The notes under the pieces were generated by a model, which saw only the letters and a list, made by a program, of their open reading frames with translations, was not told the DNA's origin and ran no database searches. DNA of 64,000 bases from Bradyrhizobium stylosanthis (lineage in GTDB: Bacteria; Pseudomonadota; Alphaproteobacteria; Rhizobiales; Xanthobacteraceae). The stretch is from assembly GCF_001641335.1 (NCBI RefSeq), contig NZ_LVEM01000004.1:62001-126000 (forward strand). The letters run 5' to 3'. Within the stretch, counting starts at the first letter, position 1. Each line of letters starts with the position of its first letter. Made by a program: the position numbers and the translations under genes. Of the stretch, positions 1-8,133 are shown in pieces.

Positions 1-108
1 GGGGAGGGATGACCGCTCCCACATAATTTGGTCGTGCTAGCGGGCTGAACGTTCAATGCGGCGTTCGAATTTTTAACCCTTGGCGCGCGCGCAAGGTTGT
101 CGCAGCCG

Positions 109-1800
109 CTATCGCGTCGCCGGCCTATCCGCCTGAGAAATCGCGGCTTTATCGCCTGCACTGGAGAGCGAAGGCTGCTCGATCGCGCGGATGCCGGGCT
201 CGTCGCGACGCTTGTCGGCGTCTTCACGTTTTGTTGTACCGGACGCAGCCGCAACGGGCGTCGCGTTGTCGGCGGGAACAGCCATCACCGCAGCAAATGC
301 ATCGGCCTCGCCGTCGCCGAACAGATCATCGCGTCCGGGTGAACCGAGATCGCGCGCGGTCTTCGCGAGCGTCATGCGCAGCGCTTCCGGCTTCAGGGTG
401 TAGTTGCGCTCGAGCAGCAAGGCGGCGACGCCGGAGACATAGGCGGCCGAGAACGAGGTCCCCGAGGTCATCTGGTATTTGCCGTCGGGCGCCGGCAGGA
501 AGATGTCCACGCCGGGCGCGGCCAGCGCAATGTAATTGCCGCGGTTGGACGCCGGGAACAATCTGTCCTGCTGGTCGGTCGCGCTGACCGCAATCACGTT
601 GGGATTGGCGGCAGGATAGAGCGGCGGCGATTTCGCACCGGCATTGCCGGCCGCCGCGATCAGCACGAGCCCGCGCGCGGCGGTCGCCGCGATGGCGCGC
701 TCGATCACCGCGTCCTTGGGACCGGCGAAGCTCATGTTGACGATCTGCGCGCCGTGCTCGGCGGCATAATTCAGCGAGCGCAGGATGATGTAGGACGAGC
801 TCTCGGCGCCGCCCGTGGTGCCGCCGAAGGCGCGGATGGCGATGATGCGCGCCTCGGGCGCGCTTCCCATCAGCTTGGCATGCGCCACGATGGCGCCGGC
901 GATGCCGGTGCCGTGAACGTGCGGCCCCTCGGCGCTGCCGAGCGCATCGAAATTGTCGGAGACGGAATTGGCGAGCTCGGGGTGTTTGGCGTCGATGCCG
1001 GAATCGATCACGGCAACCGTCACGTTGGCGCCATGCGCCAGCGTATGGGCCTGCGGCAGGCGGAGTTTGGCCAGGGCATATTGCGCGGGATCGCCCTCGG
1101 TCGGCGTGCTCGCCTTCTGGTCCTGGAGCACATAGCGGAAGTTCGGCTGCACCGAGCGCACGCTGCCGTCGGCGGCGAATTCACGCCGCGCGGTCTCGAA
1201 GGGCCGGCCATCGGTGATGCGGAACAGGCCGAAGGTCGCCCCGATCAGCGGAAAATTCTCGGATGCGATGCGCGAAAGGCCGTGGCGGCGCGCGAGCTGG
1301 TCGGTCTCGGTCACCGACAGGGCGCCGTCGATCTCGGCGACGAATTCGTTGGCAAAGCTGCGCAGGTTCACCGCGACAGGCGTGTTGTTGTTGCTGCGCC
1401 CCTTGCCGGCGCTCTTCTTGCCCGATTTGCCGGTCCCATCACCGCCCGCGTTTGGCTGCGCCAGGCATTCGCCGTCCCCGTCCCGATAGGGCGCGGAGCA
1501 GGACGGATAAAGGTTCGGCGAATAACGCGCATAAGGCAGCACTGGCGTCGTGCCGACGCGGCCTATGGTGGTGGTATGCGGGATCGCAGGGATGGCCCGC
1601 GGGCCGGGCGCAACGGCGGCCGCCCGCGCAGCGATGTTCGGCGAGATCGTCGGTATGCGCGAGGGAACGCTGATCGTCGGCGTGCGCATGATCGCCTGCG
1701 CCTGTGCGACCTCGACGCCAAGGCTGGCGGCGAGCAGCAGCACGGCTCCGACCGAGGCGTAGGCCGCGGCTCGCAACTTACTCTCGGACTTGCGCGTCAT
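109..1800 (-). CDS. Secreted subtilisin-like serine protease (S8 family)
   Basis: A 563-residue exported protease. Residues 1-36 form a signal peptide (basic start, hydrophobic core, AQAQA end). A Pro/Ala-rich stretch and a low-complexity Gly/Lys/Asn linker (about 118-140) follow, then a pro-domain-like region (about 145-225) and the S8 catalytic domain. The triad is visible: Asp266 in VIDSG, His296 in HGTGIAG and Ser449 in SGTSFSA, with Asn386 as oxyanion residue. The C-terminal 80 residues are charged and low in complexity. It starts 15 bp downstream of the anti-sigma gene, so sigma factor, anti-sigma factor and protease look co-transcribed. Family knowledge says the pro-domain folds and inhibits the catalytic domain until cleaved. 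The natural substrate is unknown; the anti-sigma factor is a candidate (inference). Confidence 0.9.
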   Translation of the reverse strand: MTRKSESKLRAAAYASVGAVLLLAASLGVEVAQAQAIMRTPTISVPSRIPTISPNIAARAAAVAPGPRAIPAIPHTTTIGRVGTTPVLPYARYSPNLYPSCSAPYRDGDGECLAQPNAGGDGTGKSGKKSAGKGRSNNNTPVAVNLRSFANEFVAEIDGALSVTETDQLARRHGLSRIASENFPLIGATFGLFRITDGRPFETARREFAADGSVRSVQPNFRYVLQDQKASTPTEGDPAQYALAKLRLPQAHTLAHGANVTVAVIDSGIDAKHPELANSVSDNFDALGSAEGPHVHGTGIAGAIVAHAKLMGSAPEARIIAIRAFGGTTGGAESSSYIILRSLNYAAEHGAQIVNMSFAGPKDAVIERAIAATAARGLVLIAAAGNAGAKSPPLYPAANPNVIAVSATDQQDRLFPASNRGNYIALAAPGVDIFLPAPDGKYQMTSGTSFSAAYVSGVAALLLERNYTLKPEALRMTLAKTARDLGSPGRDDLFGDGEADAFAAVMAVPADNATPVAAASGTTKREDADKRRDEPGIRAIEQPSLSSAGDKAAISQADRPATR

Positions 1801-1815
1801 CGGATCGAAGGCGCC

Positions 1816-2511
1816 CTACGGCGCCGCGACGGCGAGGTTGACGAACTTCTCGCGCTGCATTCTGCCGAGCAGCGCGGCGAGCTCGTCCTGGCTCATCGCC
1901 TTGTCGAACTGGAGGCGGAACATGCCGCCCTTGGCATCGCCGATGATCGACGCCTGATAGCTGTCGAGCAACGCCGTGATGTCGGCAACACGCGCTTCGG
2001 GCGTGAAACGCACCAGCGCACGGGCCGGCGCGGCGGCCGCACCGAGTTCACGCGTGATCGGCGCTCCGGTCGAAAGCGAAGCGGTCTGGAAGGTCGCGGT
2101 CTGGGTCTTCATCAGCACCGCGCCGATGATGCCGGCCTGCAGCAGCAGCGCGATGGCGCCGAGGCTCGCCGACCATGCCAGCGTCCGCGGCGACAGCCTC
2201 GCGAAGAAGGTCGCGATGCGCGACGACAGCGGCAGCGAACCGACGGCACGCGCCGGCTCGGCATCGATCGCGGCGAACAGCTTCTGCATCGCGCGCGCCG
2301 ACGGAGCGCCCAGGCTCTCGTTCAGATGGATGGTCTCTTCGTACTCGCCGCGGATCGCGGCGTACTGCCTGGCAAGCTCCGGATCATTCGCCAGCGCTTC
2401 CTCGACGCGGCGGACATCGCGCGCGTTCAGCGTGCCGGCGGCGTGCCAGGGCAGCAGCAGTTCAATCTCACTGGGCTCTTGCTCCAGCATCTTCTTGCTC
2501 AAAGCCATCAT
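1816..2511 (-). CDS. Membrane anti-sigma factor with a periplasmic domain resembling a protease pro-domain
   Basis: A 231-residue single-pass membrane protein. Residues 1-90 look like a cytoplasmic anti-sigma domain (LLLPWHAAGTLNARD, then helices) but have no zinc HxxxCxxC motif. One transmembrane helix lies at about 112-134. The periplasmic part (about 164-230) starts ALVRFTPEARVADI and ends FVNLAVAAP, a beta-alpha-beta pattern like subtilase pro-domains; the neighbouring protease has its own comparable region. The start overlaps the sigma-factor stop as ATGA, with a second ATG directly after it. Genetic context strongly supports pairing with the sigma factor encoded just upstream. The pro-domain resemblance is read by eye. 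Confidence 0.85.
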   Translation of the reverse strand: MMALSKKMLEQEPSEIELLLPWHAAGTLNARDVRRVEEALANDPELARQYAAIRGEYEETIHLNESLGAPSARAMQKLFAAIDAEPARAVGSLPLSSRIATFFARLSPRTLAWSASLGAIALLLQAGIIGAVLMKTQTATFQTASLSTGAPITRELGAAAAPARALVRFTPEARVADITALLDSYQASIIGDAKGGMFRLQFDKAMSQDELAALLGRMQREKFVNLAVAAP

Positions 2512-3077
2512 GGCCAGCCTCGCTCAACGCCGGCTGCCTTCAGCAGTTCGGCCAGTTTCTTGCGCGCATAGAACAAGCGCGTCTTCACAGTGTTCTCCGG
2601 TATCCCGACGATTTCGGCCACCTCTTCCACGGACTTCTCGTGGTAGTAGACGAGATCGACGATTTCCCGGTGTTCCGGCGTGAGGCCCGTCAGACACTCC
2701 CGCAACGCGGCACTCGTATCCTTCTTCTGCACCACCGTTTCCGGATTGTCGGACGAATCCTCAATCGCGTTCGCGGCGTCTTCGTCGAGTTCAAAGTCCT
2801 TCCTGCGCCGAAGCGCCGAGAGGGCCTTGAATCGGGTGATTGCCAGCAGCCAGGTGGAAACGGCGGATCGGCCTTCGAACTTGCCGGCTTGACGCCAGAC
2901 GTCGAGAAATACCTCGCTGATGAGGTCTTCCGCCGCCTGCTCGTCCCGCACAAGCCTCAACCCGAACCGGTAAACCCTGACATGGTGCCGCCCGTACAGC
3001 ACCTGCATGGCGAGCCGGTCACCTTGGGCGATCCTGGCGATGAGGACCTCGTCCGTAGCCGCCTGTGTCACGCTCAA
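2508..3077 (-). CDS. ECF-family RNA polymerase sigma factor
   Basis: 189 residues with both sigma-70 core regions: region 2 (about 10-95, including AEDLISEVFLDVWRQ and STWLLAITRFKALSALRR) and region 4 (about 125-180, with a helix-turn-helix at VEEVAEIVGIPENTVKTRL). It directs RNA polymerase to a stress regulon and is presumably held by the anti-sigma factor whose gene overlaps its stop codon by 4 bp. The open frame begins with TTG at 3077; a GTG two codons later is an equally plausible start, and neither has a strong Shine-Dalgarno sequence. The signal sensed is unknown. Confidence 0.92.
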   Translation of the reverse strand: MSVTQAATDEVLIARIAQGDRLAMQVLYGRHHVRVYRFGLRLVRDEQAAEDLISEVFLDVWRQAGKFEGRSAVSTWLLAITRFKALSALRRRKDFELDEDAANAIEDSSDNPETVVQKKDTSAALRECLTGLTPEHREIVDLVYYHEKSVEEVAEIVGIPENTVKTRLFYARKKLAELLKAAGVERGWP

Positions 3078-3516
3078 AGCCCGTCTCGCAAAGTTGGTCG
3101 GGTCGATACGGCGGACGGTTCGACGGGAGGGGCGAAATTCTTCAACCTACCGCAGTCATACGGGGCGGTGTGTGACCTACCCCACATACGCGCGCTTTTC
3201 TTGCGATACCCGCGTTGGTTGGCCACTTCGATCCAGATCGGTAACATAATACTGAAGCACTTTCCTGCGAAATGCCTGCCCGGCACGGGCCGGCCGACCA
3301 AGTCCGGTTCCATAGCAGTCCTGCACGACGTATGTCTCACGAACCCCCGCTTTGGCTCGAACGCATCGCAGACGATGCCTAATCGCCGGCAAATTCCCGC
3401 AGCCGGCCAATACCATCCTGTTCTGCACTGCACGGTTCGGATTCGGTTTCAAAGGATACCAAACCTAAAGGCTTGCCACGTAGATTTTTGGGCTGACATC
3501 CACCTCCGGCAGGATC
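3078..3516. other. Divergent intergenic region, no gene seen
   Basis: This 439-bp gap separates the leftward ECF operon from the rightward diguanylate cyclase. Small open frames here (for example 3074-3433 on the minus strand) have Cys/Arg-rich compositions typical of chance frames and no ribosome site. It probably holds the promoters for both genes, but I could not fix a convincing -35/-10 pair. Confidence 0.5.
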
Positions 3517-4674
3517 ATGAACACGGCCGCGACGTCGCTTCCCGAGAGGAATGCCGCTGAGGTCGCGGATCTCGTCCTCATGCCCGAGGCGGCGGCGCCG
3601 CAGGTCCGGGCCCGCCGGGCCTGGCAACGCCGCCAGATGTATATCGGCCAGGTGGCGAGCTACTCGCTCGGCGCCTCCGTCCTGCTGATCTACGCCTATG
3701 ACGGCGTGGTCTCGCTGGACGTCGCCTCGCTGTTCTGGTTCGGCGGCCTCCTGATCATCGGTACGTTCACCGTGCTGTCGGAAGCCGGCGTCGGCGACAG
3801 GTTCACCGACCACTATCTCACCGTCTTCCAGATTTCGGCGCATATGGCGCTTCAATTCGTGTTCCTGCTGTCGGTCCCGATCCTCGGCGTCACCTTCATC
3901 AGCGTGCTGTTCCTGATCTTCGCCTTCGGCACGCTGCGCATGACCTCGACCCAGGCGATGCTGACCTGGGCGCTCGCCACCGCCGGCCTCGGCGCCGTCT
4001 TCCTCGCCTCCGACCTGCCGATCGGCCTGCCGGTTGCGACCAGGCTGCAGCGGGCCGCCTCGATGCTGTGCTTCGTACTGGTGATTGGCCAGTGCGCCTT
4101 CCTCGGCCTGTTCGGCGCCACGCTGCGCAAGATCCTGTACCAGCGCAGCATCGAGCTGAAGGCCGCCTATCGGCGGATCGAGGAGCTGGCCGAGCTCGAC
4201 GAGCTGACCGGCTCCTACAACCGCCGCTGCATCATGCGGATGCTCGACAGCGAAATCGAAAAATCGCGGCAGGCCTCGACGCCCTGCGCGATCGCGCTGA
4301 TCGACCTCGACTGGTTCAAGCGCATCAACGACGCCCACGGCCATCCCGTCGGCGACGAGGTGCTGCGCACCTTCGCCATCACCATTTTCGCCAACATCCG
4401 CCCGGTCGACTGTTTCGGCCGCTACGGCGGCGAGGAATTTTTACTGCTGCTGCCCGACACCGAAGCCGAGGCGGCCTCGCGCATGCTCGAGCGGCTGCGC
4501 AGCATCGTTGCCGATCTCGACTGGAGCGCATTCTCCCCTGGGATGCGCGTAACGATTTCCGCGGGCGTCGTGACGCTTCGCGACATGGATACTGCCGACA
4601 CGTTTCTCGCGCGCGCCGACAGCGCGCTCTATTCCGCCAAGGCGCAAGGGCGCAACCGCATCGCAACGAACTGA
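3517..4674 (+). CDS. Membrane diguanylate cyclase (GGDEF)
   Basis: A 385-residue c-di-GMP synthase. About six hydrophobic segments occupy residues 43-200, then a short helical linker (SIELKAAYRRIEELAELDELTG) leads into a GGDEF domain (225-385). The active-site motif is GGEEF at 304-308, an accepted active variant. An RxxD inhibitory site (Arg295-Asp298) lies five residues before it, so product feedback inhibition is expected. There is no EAL domain and no recognisable soluble sensor, so any input must come through the membrane part. The downstream DUF2336 gene starts 59 bp later on the same strand. Confidence 0.93.
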   Translation: MNTAATSLPERNAAEVADLVLMPEAAAPQVRARRAWQRRQMYIGQVASYSLGASVLLIYAYDGVVSLDVASLFWFGGLLIIGTFTVLSEAGVGDRFTDHYLTVFQISAHMALQFVFLLSVPILGVTFISVLFLIFAFGTLRMTSTQAMLTWALATAGLGAVFLASDLPIGLPVATRLQRAASMLCFVLVIGQCAFLGLFGATLRKILYQRSIELKAAYRRIEELAELDELTGSYNRRCIMRMLDSEIEKSRQASTPCAIALIDLDWFKRINDAHGHPVGDEVLRTFAITIFANIRPVDCFGRYGGEEFLLLLPDTEAEAASRMLERLRSIVADLDWSAFSPGMRVTISAGVVTLRDMDTADTFLARADSALYSAKAQGRNRIATN

Positions 4675-4733
4675 CCAATCCATTTTCACCCGGCGGTGCA
4701 AAGCCGCCGGACCGAACGCTCCAGGACAGGGCA

Positions 4734-5834
4734 ATGAGATCCAAAGCCGATAAACCATCCGAAAACCTGCTCGACGAATTGCAGGCTGCGCTCTCCCACG
4801 GCACCGTTGCGCGGCGGGTCGAGACGCTGCGCCGTGTCACCGATCTCTTCGTCGGTAACGCGGTGGATTATTCCGACGACCACATCCGCGTGTTCGACGA
4901 CGTGTTCGAGTGCCTGATCGAGCAGATCGAGACGTCGGCCAGGGCACTGCTTGCCGATCGCCTTGCGCCGATCGCGGCCGCACCGCCGAAGATCATCCGC
5001 ACGCTGGCGCTCGACGAGGTCATCGAGGTCGCAGGGCCCGTGCTGACGAAATCGGAACGACTGGACGAGGCGACGCTGATCGAGATCGCGCGCACGAGAG
5101 GCCAGGCCCATCTGAAGGCGATCTCGCTGCGGCGCGTGCTGTCGGAAGCGCTGACCGACGTGCTGGTGACGCGCGGCAACGAGGACGTGGTCCAATCGAC
5201 CGTCAGCAATCCGGGTGCGCGGCTCTCCGAGGAAGGTCTCTCCGACCTCGTCACGCGCGCCGAACGCGACGATGACCTCGCCACCTGCATCGGCCTGCGG
5301 CCGAACCTGCCGCGCCATCACTACCTGAAGCTGGTCGCAAAGGCGTCCATGAGCGTGCGCCGGAAGCTGGAGGCCGCGCATCCGGAGCTCGCGGAGGAGG
5401 TTTCGAACGTGGTGCAGGAGGCCGCCCAGCGGGTCCGGGCCGCCGCCACGACCAGGCAGACCGAGATGGCACGCGCGCTGGTGAAGTCGCTGCACGAGGA
5501 TGGACGTCTCACCGAATTCCAGATCGCGACCTTCGCCGAACAGGGCAAGTTCGACGAGACCAATGCGGGCCTCGCGGCGCTCGCGGGCGTCGCGGTCGAG
5601 ACCGCCGAGACCATGATGGTCGAAAGCCGCACCGAGGGCGTGATGATCCTCGCCAAGGTCGCGGGCATGCAATGGTCGAGCGTGCGCGCGATCATCGCCA
5701 TGCGAGAGAAGCTGTCGGGCGGCTCGCCGGCCGACATGCTGGCCCTGCGCGACACCTACGAGGCCCTGCGCTCATCCACGGCGCAGCAGGTGCTGCGCTT
5801 CCAGCGCATGCAGAGCGCGACGCCGGCGGCCTAG
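4734..5834 (+). CDS. DUF2336 domain protein
   Basis: A 366-residue, mainly alpha-helical, acidic soluble protein without signal peptide or membrane segments. The ATG at 4734 is preceded by an AGGACAGG ribosome site; the open frame extends further upstream but there overlaps the GGDEF gene in another frame. The sequence (LLDELQAALSHGTVARRVE at the N-terminus, helical repeats throughout) matches my memory of the alphaproteobacterial DUF2336 family, which has no firmly assigned biochemical role. Its stop codon overlaps, in convergent orientation, the stop codon of the osrA-like gene. Possible co-transcription with the diguanylate cyclase is the only functional hint. Confidence 0.85.
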   Translation: MRSKADKPSENLLDELQAALSHGTVARRVETLRRVTDLFVGNAVDYSDDHIRVFDDVFECLIEQIETSARALLADRLAPIAAAPPKIIRTLALDEVIEVAGPVLTKSERLDEATLIEIARTRGQAHLKAISLRRVLSEALTDVLVTRGNEDVVQSTVSNPGARLSEEGLSDLVTRAERDDDLATCIGLRPNLPRHHYLKLVAKASMSVRRKLEAAHPELAEEVSNVVQEAAQRVRAAATTRQTEMARALVKSLHEDGRLTEFQIATFAEQGKFDETNAGLAALAGVAVETAETMMVESRTEGVMILAKVAGMQWSSVRAIIAMREKLSGGSPADMLALRDTYEALRSSTAQQVLRFQRMQSATPAA

Positions 5835-6469
5835 TATCTCAGGACCCGCGAGCCGATCGCCGCGCCGATCGCGGTCACCAGTGCGGTCGCGATCGTGTAC
5901 CAGGTCGCGACGAACAGCGGTGAATCATCCGTGCAATGCGAGGCGTAGAGCGTCGCGGCGAGCCCGGCCGACACCAGGCCCGCGAGCGCGCCGGCGAGCG
6001 CGGGGCGCGACGGCGCGCCGTGGCGCAGGCCGAACAACGCCCCCGCCAGCAGCGGCAGCGACATCGCGGGGATTGCGACCAGGCACACCCTGGAGTTCTT
6101 GCCCATCATGCGCATCGTCATCGGCATCGCCGGTGCCATCATCATCTCGCCGCCGATCGCAACCGCGAGCAGCCCGACCGGCAGCAGCAGCAGCCAGCCC
6201 CAGCCGTGCAGCAGGGCTTCGGGCCGCGACAGATGCAGGCTGACGATGATCGCGGGAATCGCGAGCGACAACGTCACCGCGAACTTCATGTCGAAGAAGG
6301 GATTGCGCATGGCGCTCATGACGTCGGGGCGCACGCCGAGGAAGGTTGCGAAGACCAGGATCGACAGCGGTGCGGCAACCAGCAACGCCATGGTCAGCAC
6401 GGCGCCGACGCGCGGCGCGCGATGGGCGTTGTCGGCCGCGAGCGAGCGAATGAGTTGGTCGGTATCCAT
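5831..6469 (-). CDS. osrA: NrsF/OsrA-type integral membrane anti-sigma factor (DUF1109)
   Basis: A 212-residue protein with about six transmembrane helices and almost no soluble domain, as in NrsF of Caulobacter and OsrA of Bradyrhizobium. Two cysteines, Cys129 (in SRVCLVAIP) and Cys179 (in YASHCTDDS), sit where this family keeps a conserved pair needed for anti-sigma function. It binds and silences the ECF sigma factor encoded immediately upstream (2-bp gap) until oxidative stress releases it; that mechanism is family knowledge. The Met-rich stretch MMMAPAMPMTMRMM at about 109-122 is notable. The symbol is given by family, length, cysteine positions and neighbour. Confidence 0.88.
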   Translation of the reverse strand: MDTDQLIRSLAADNAHRAPRVGAVLTMALLVAAPLSILVFATFLGVRPDVMSAMRNPFFDMKFAVTLSLAIPAIIVSLHLSRPEALLHGWGWLLLLPVGLLAVAIGGEMMMAPAMPMTMRMMGKNSRVCLVAIPAMSLPLLAGALFGLRHGAPSRPALAGALAGLVSAGLAATLYASHCTDDSPLFVATWYTIATALVTAIGAAIGSRVLRY

Positions 6470-6471
6470 GA

Positions 6472-7017
6472 CTAGTGGTCCCGCAGTTTGGCCGTCAGTG
6501 CCGCAAGTCCGCGATGCAGCGCGACCCGCACCGCACCCTCGCTCATCGAAAACTTCGCCGCCGTGTCCTTGATCGAGGCGGCCTCGACCGCAATCGACTG
6601 CAGCACGTCGCGCTGGCGCTGCGGCAACGTATCCAATTGCGCGGCGACCTCGCCCGCCGAAGCGGTCTCCTGCGGCGCCTCGCCCGGCAGCGTCTCGGCG
6701 AAATCGTCGATGTTGACGAAGATGCGCCGGCCGCGCCGCCTCAGCGCGTCGATCAGCTTGTTGCGGGCGATCGCGAACAGCCAGGGCGCGAAGGGGGCTT
6801 CGCTGTCCCAGGTGTGCCGCTTCAGGTGCACCGCCAAAAGTATCTCCTGCACGATATCCTCGGCCTGATCGGGAGGCTGCCCGGCCCGCGCCAGACCACG
6901 CCTCGCCGCGGCGCGCAGCACCGGCGTGACCGCCTTCAACAGACGATGATAAGCCGCATCATCGCCCGCCATGGCCGACCGCATCAGGCCGGTCCATTCG
7001 TCCTCACGTCCGCGCAC
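6472..7017 (-). CDS. ecfF: ECF sigma factor, oxidative-stress type (EcfF/SigF-like)
   Basis: 181 residues with sigma region 2 (about 10-95, QAEDIVQEILLAVHLKRHTW and APWLFAIARNKLIDALRRRG) and region 4 (about 125-178, IKDTAAKFSMSEGAVRVALHRGL). The start is GTG at 7017, chosen because GAGGGG lies just upstream and because a SigF-type promoter sits close before it. In Bradyrhizobium the EcfF/OsrA pair responds to hydrogen peroxide and singlet oxygen. The presence of its own promoter type upstream suggests autoregulation. It forms an operon with osrA. Confidence 0.9.
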   Translation of the reverse strand: MRGREDEWTGLMRSAMAGDDAAYHRLLKAVTPVLRAAARRGLARAGQPPDQAEDIVQEILLAVHLKRHTWDSEAPFAPWLFAIARNKLIDALRRRGRRIFVNIDDFAETLPGEAPQETASAGEVAAQLDTLPQRQRDVLQSIAVEAASIKDTAAKFSMSEGAVRVALHRGLAALTAKLRDH

Positions 7018-7037
7018 GCGCGCCCCTCACCATGCAA

Positions 7038-7062
7038 TTCGGCCGCATTTTCAGATTGTTAC
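7038..7062 (-). promoter_or_regulatory. Candidate EcfF/SigF-type promoter (autoregulatory)
   Basis: Reading the minus strand, GTAACA (7062-7057) is followed, 16 bases after GTAAC, by CGAA (7041-7038). This fits the GTAAC / CGAA promoter elements I recall for SigF-type ECF factors. It lies 20 bp upstream of the ecfF start codon, giving a very short leader. No transcription start data are available here. Confidence 0.6.
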
Positions 7063-7077
7063 GCCGGCACCCGCGAC

Positions 7078-7093
7078 ATCACGAATTCGTGAT
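7078..7093. promoter_or_regulatory. Perfect 16-bp palindrome, possible operator
   Basis: ATCACGAATTCGTGAT is an exact inverted repeat without spacer, located 15 bp upstream of the -35 element of the candidate ecfF promoter and 214 bp upstream of the divergent gene at 7308. Its size and symmetry fit a dimeric repressor or activator site; the regulator is unknown. Confidence 0.4.
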
Positions 7094-7307
7094 ATCGACT
7101 GCCCCGGTGGCCGGTACGGCCGTCGAACCCGCGACGGCTCATAACACCGATTAAGCCGGCCCGCATCCGGCCAGCCGTGGGCGTGGGGGCGGTTTGCCCC
7201 GTTTTCGCCCGGTGTGGCCCGAAGATTCCCATTTTCTGCCCAGCTGTCGTCACGCCCCGAGGTCTCTGTTCGCCCCCGGGACGGGCGGAATTGGGGAGAT
7301 CGTCAGA

Positions 7308-7967
7308 ATGATGAAAGCCAGCATGCGCATGGCCCTGATTGCTGTGGCCGGGCTTTTCTTGCTGTCTGGAGGCGTTGCACAGGCCGCGCCCAGCTCGGCC
7401 GCAAGCAAGTCGGACAGCGCGGATAAACAGGCCGACACGGCCAGGCCGAACAAGCAGCGGCGCCATTCCGCGCATCGCACCAGCAGCAAGACGGCGCAGA
7501 AATCCGACGACAAGGCGACCGACAAGACGCAGTCCGCGCCAAAGGCCGACGAGGCCAAGGCCGACAGCAACGTGCCGGCCTCGAGCGAGATGCCGCCGGA
7601 GGTCGCCAACGCCAACGCCCAGCTCGCTGCGGCCGATACGCCGCCTGCGGCTGCCGCCTCCGCCATGACCGGCCGCGCCAATGACAACGTCCAGGCGGCC
7701 GCCGACAATACCGCGGCCCCGAACGCCGAGAGCCAGATCGTCGCCCCTGACCAGCCTAACGATCTCGACCAGGCCGTGCAGCAGGACAACCCGCCCGCCC
7801 AGAAGGCGGTGATTGCCGCGACCCCGGCACAGCCGCGTCCCGCGCCGGTGATGGCCAGCAGCCAGCAGAGCTCGGCCTGGGACCAGAGCTCGCTGATCGG
7901 AAAGATCTTCATCGGGGTCGGCACGCTGCTGACGCTGGCGTCCGCCGCGCGCATGTTCATGGCCTGA
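7308..7967 (+). CDS. Exported low-complexity protein with C-terminal hydrophobic segment
   Basis: 219 residues. The ATG at 7308 (another follows directly) has GGGGAG ten bases upstream. Residues 1-27 are a signal peptide (ALIAVAGLFLLSGGVAQA). Residues 28-185 are Ala/Lys/Ser/Asp/Gln-rich, hydrophilic and probably disordered. The end (about 195-219) is a hydrophobic helix, SLIGKIFIGVGTLLTLASAA. This layout suits an envelope protein spanning the periplasm as a flexible tether, which is inference; no domain is recognised. It is divergent from ecfF and monocistronic as far as can be seen. Confidence 0.7.
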   Translation: MMKASMRMALIAVAGLFLLSGGVAQAAPSSAASKSDSADKQADTARPNKQRRHSAHRTSSKTAQKSDDKATDKTQSAPKADEAKADSNVPASSEMPPEVANANAQLAAADTPPAAAASAMTGRANDNVQAAADNTAAPNAESQIVAPDQPNDLDQAVQQDNPPAQKAVIAATPAQPRPAPVMASSQQSSAWDQSSLIGKIFIGVGTLLTLASAARMFMA

Positions 7968-8133
7968 TTTTTCGGCCTGAACGCTTGGCCTGATTGCTTG
8001 GCCTGAGGAAACCCCGTCCGGAACGCGCGATTTGCCGCGTGTTCCGGACGCCCGTTCCGAAGGCTTCGTGGGCCCTTGAAGGCGTCCGCGCCAGCAGGCA
8101 CATTGCCCGCCCAATCAAAAGCGTGGGTGGAGC

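Noticed and set aside
51..66. GTTC ... GTTC resembling a LexA box
   Set aside because: The spacer is 8 bases, not 7, and no SOS-type gene begins nearby.
754..2571. 605-residue open frame on the plus strand opposite the protease and anti-sigma genes
   Set aside because: Arg/Gly/Asp-rich shadow frame typical of GC-rich DNA; the opposite strand has complete motifs, signal peptide and operon structure.
3074..3433. 119-residue leftward open frame upstream of the first ECF gene
   Set aside because: Cys/Pro/Arg-rich composition, no ribosome site, and it covers the probable promoter region.
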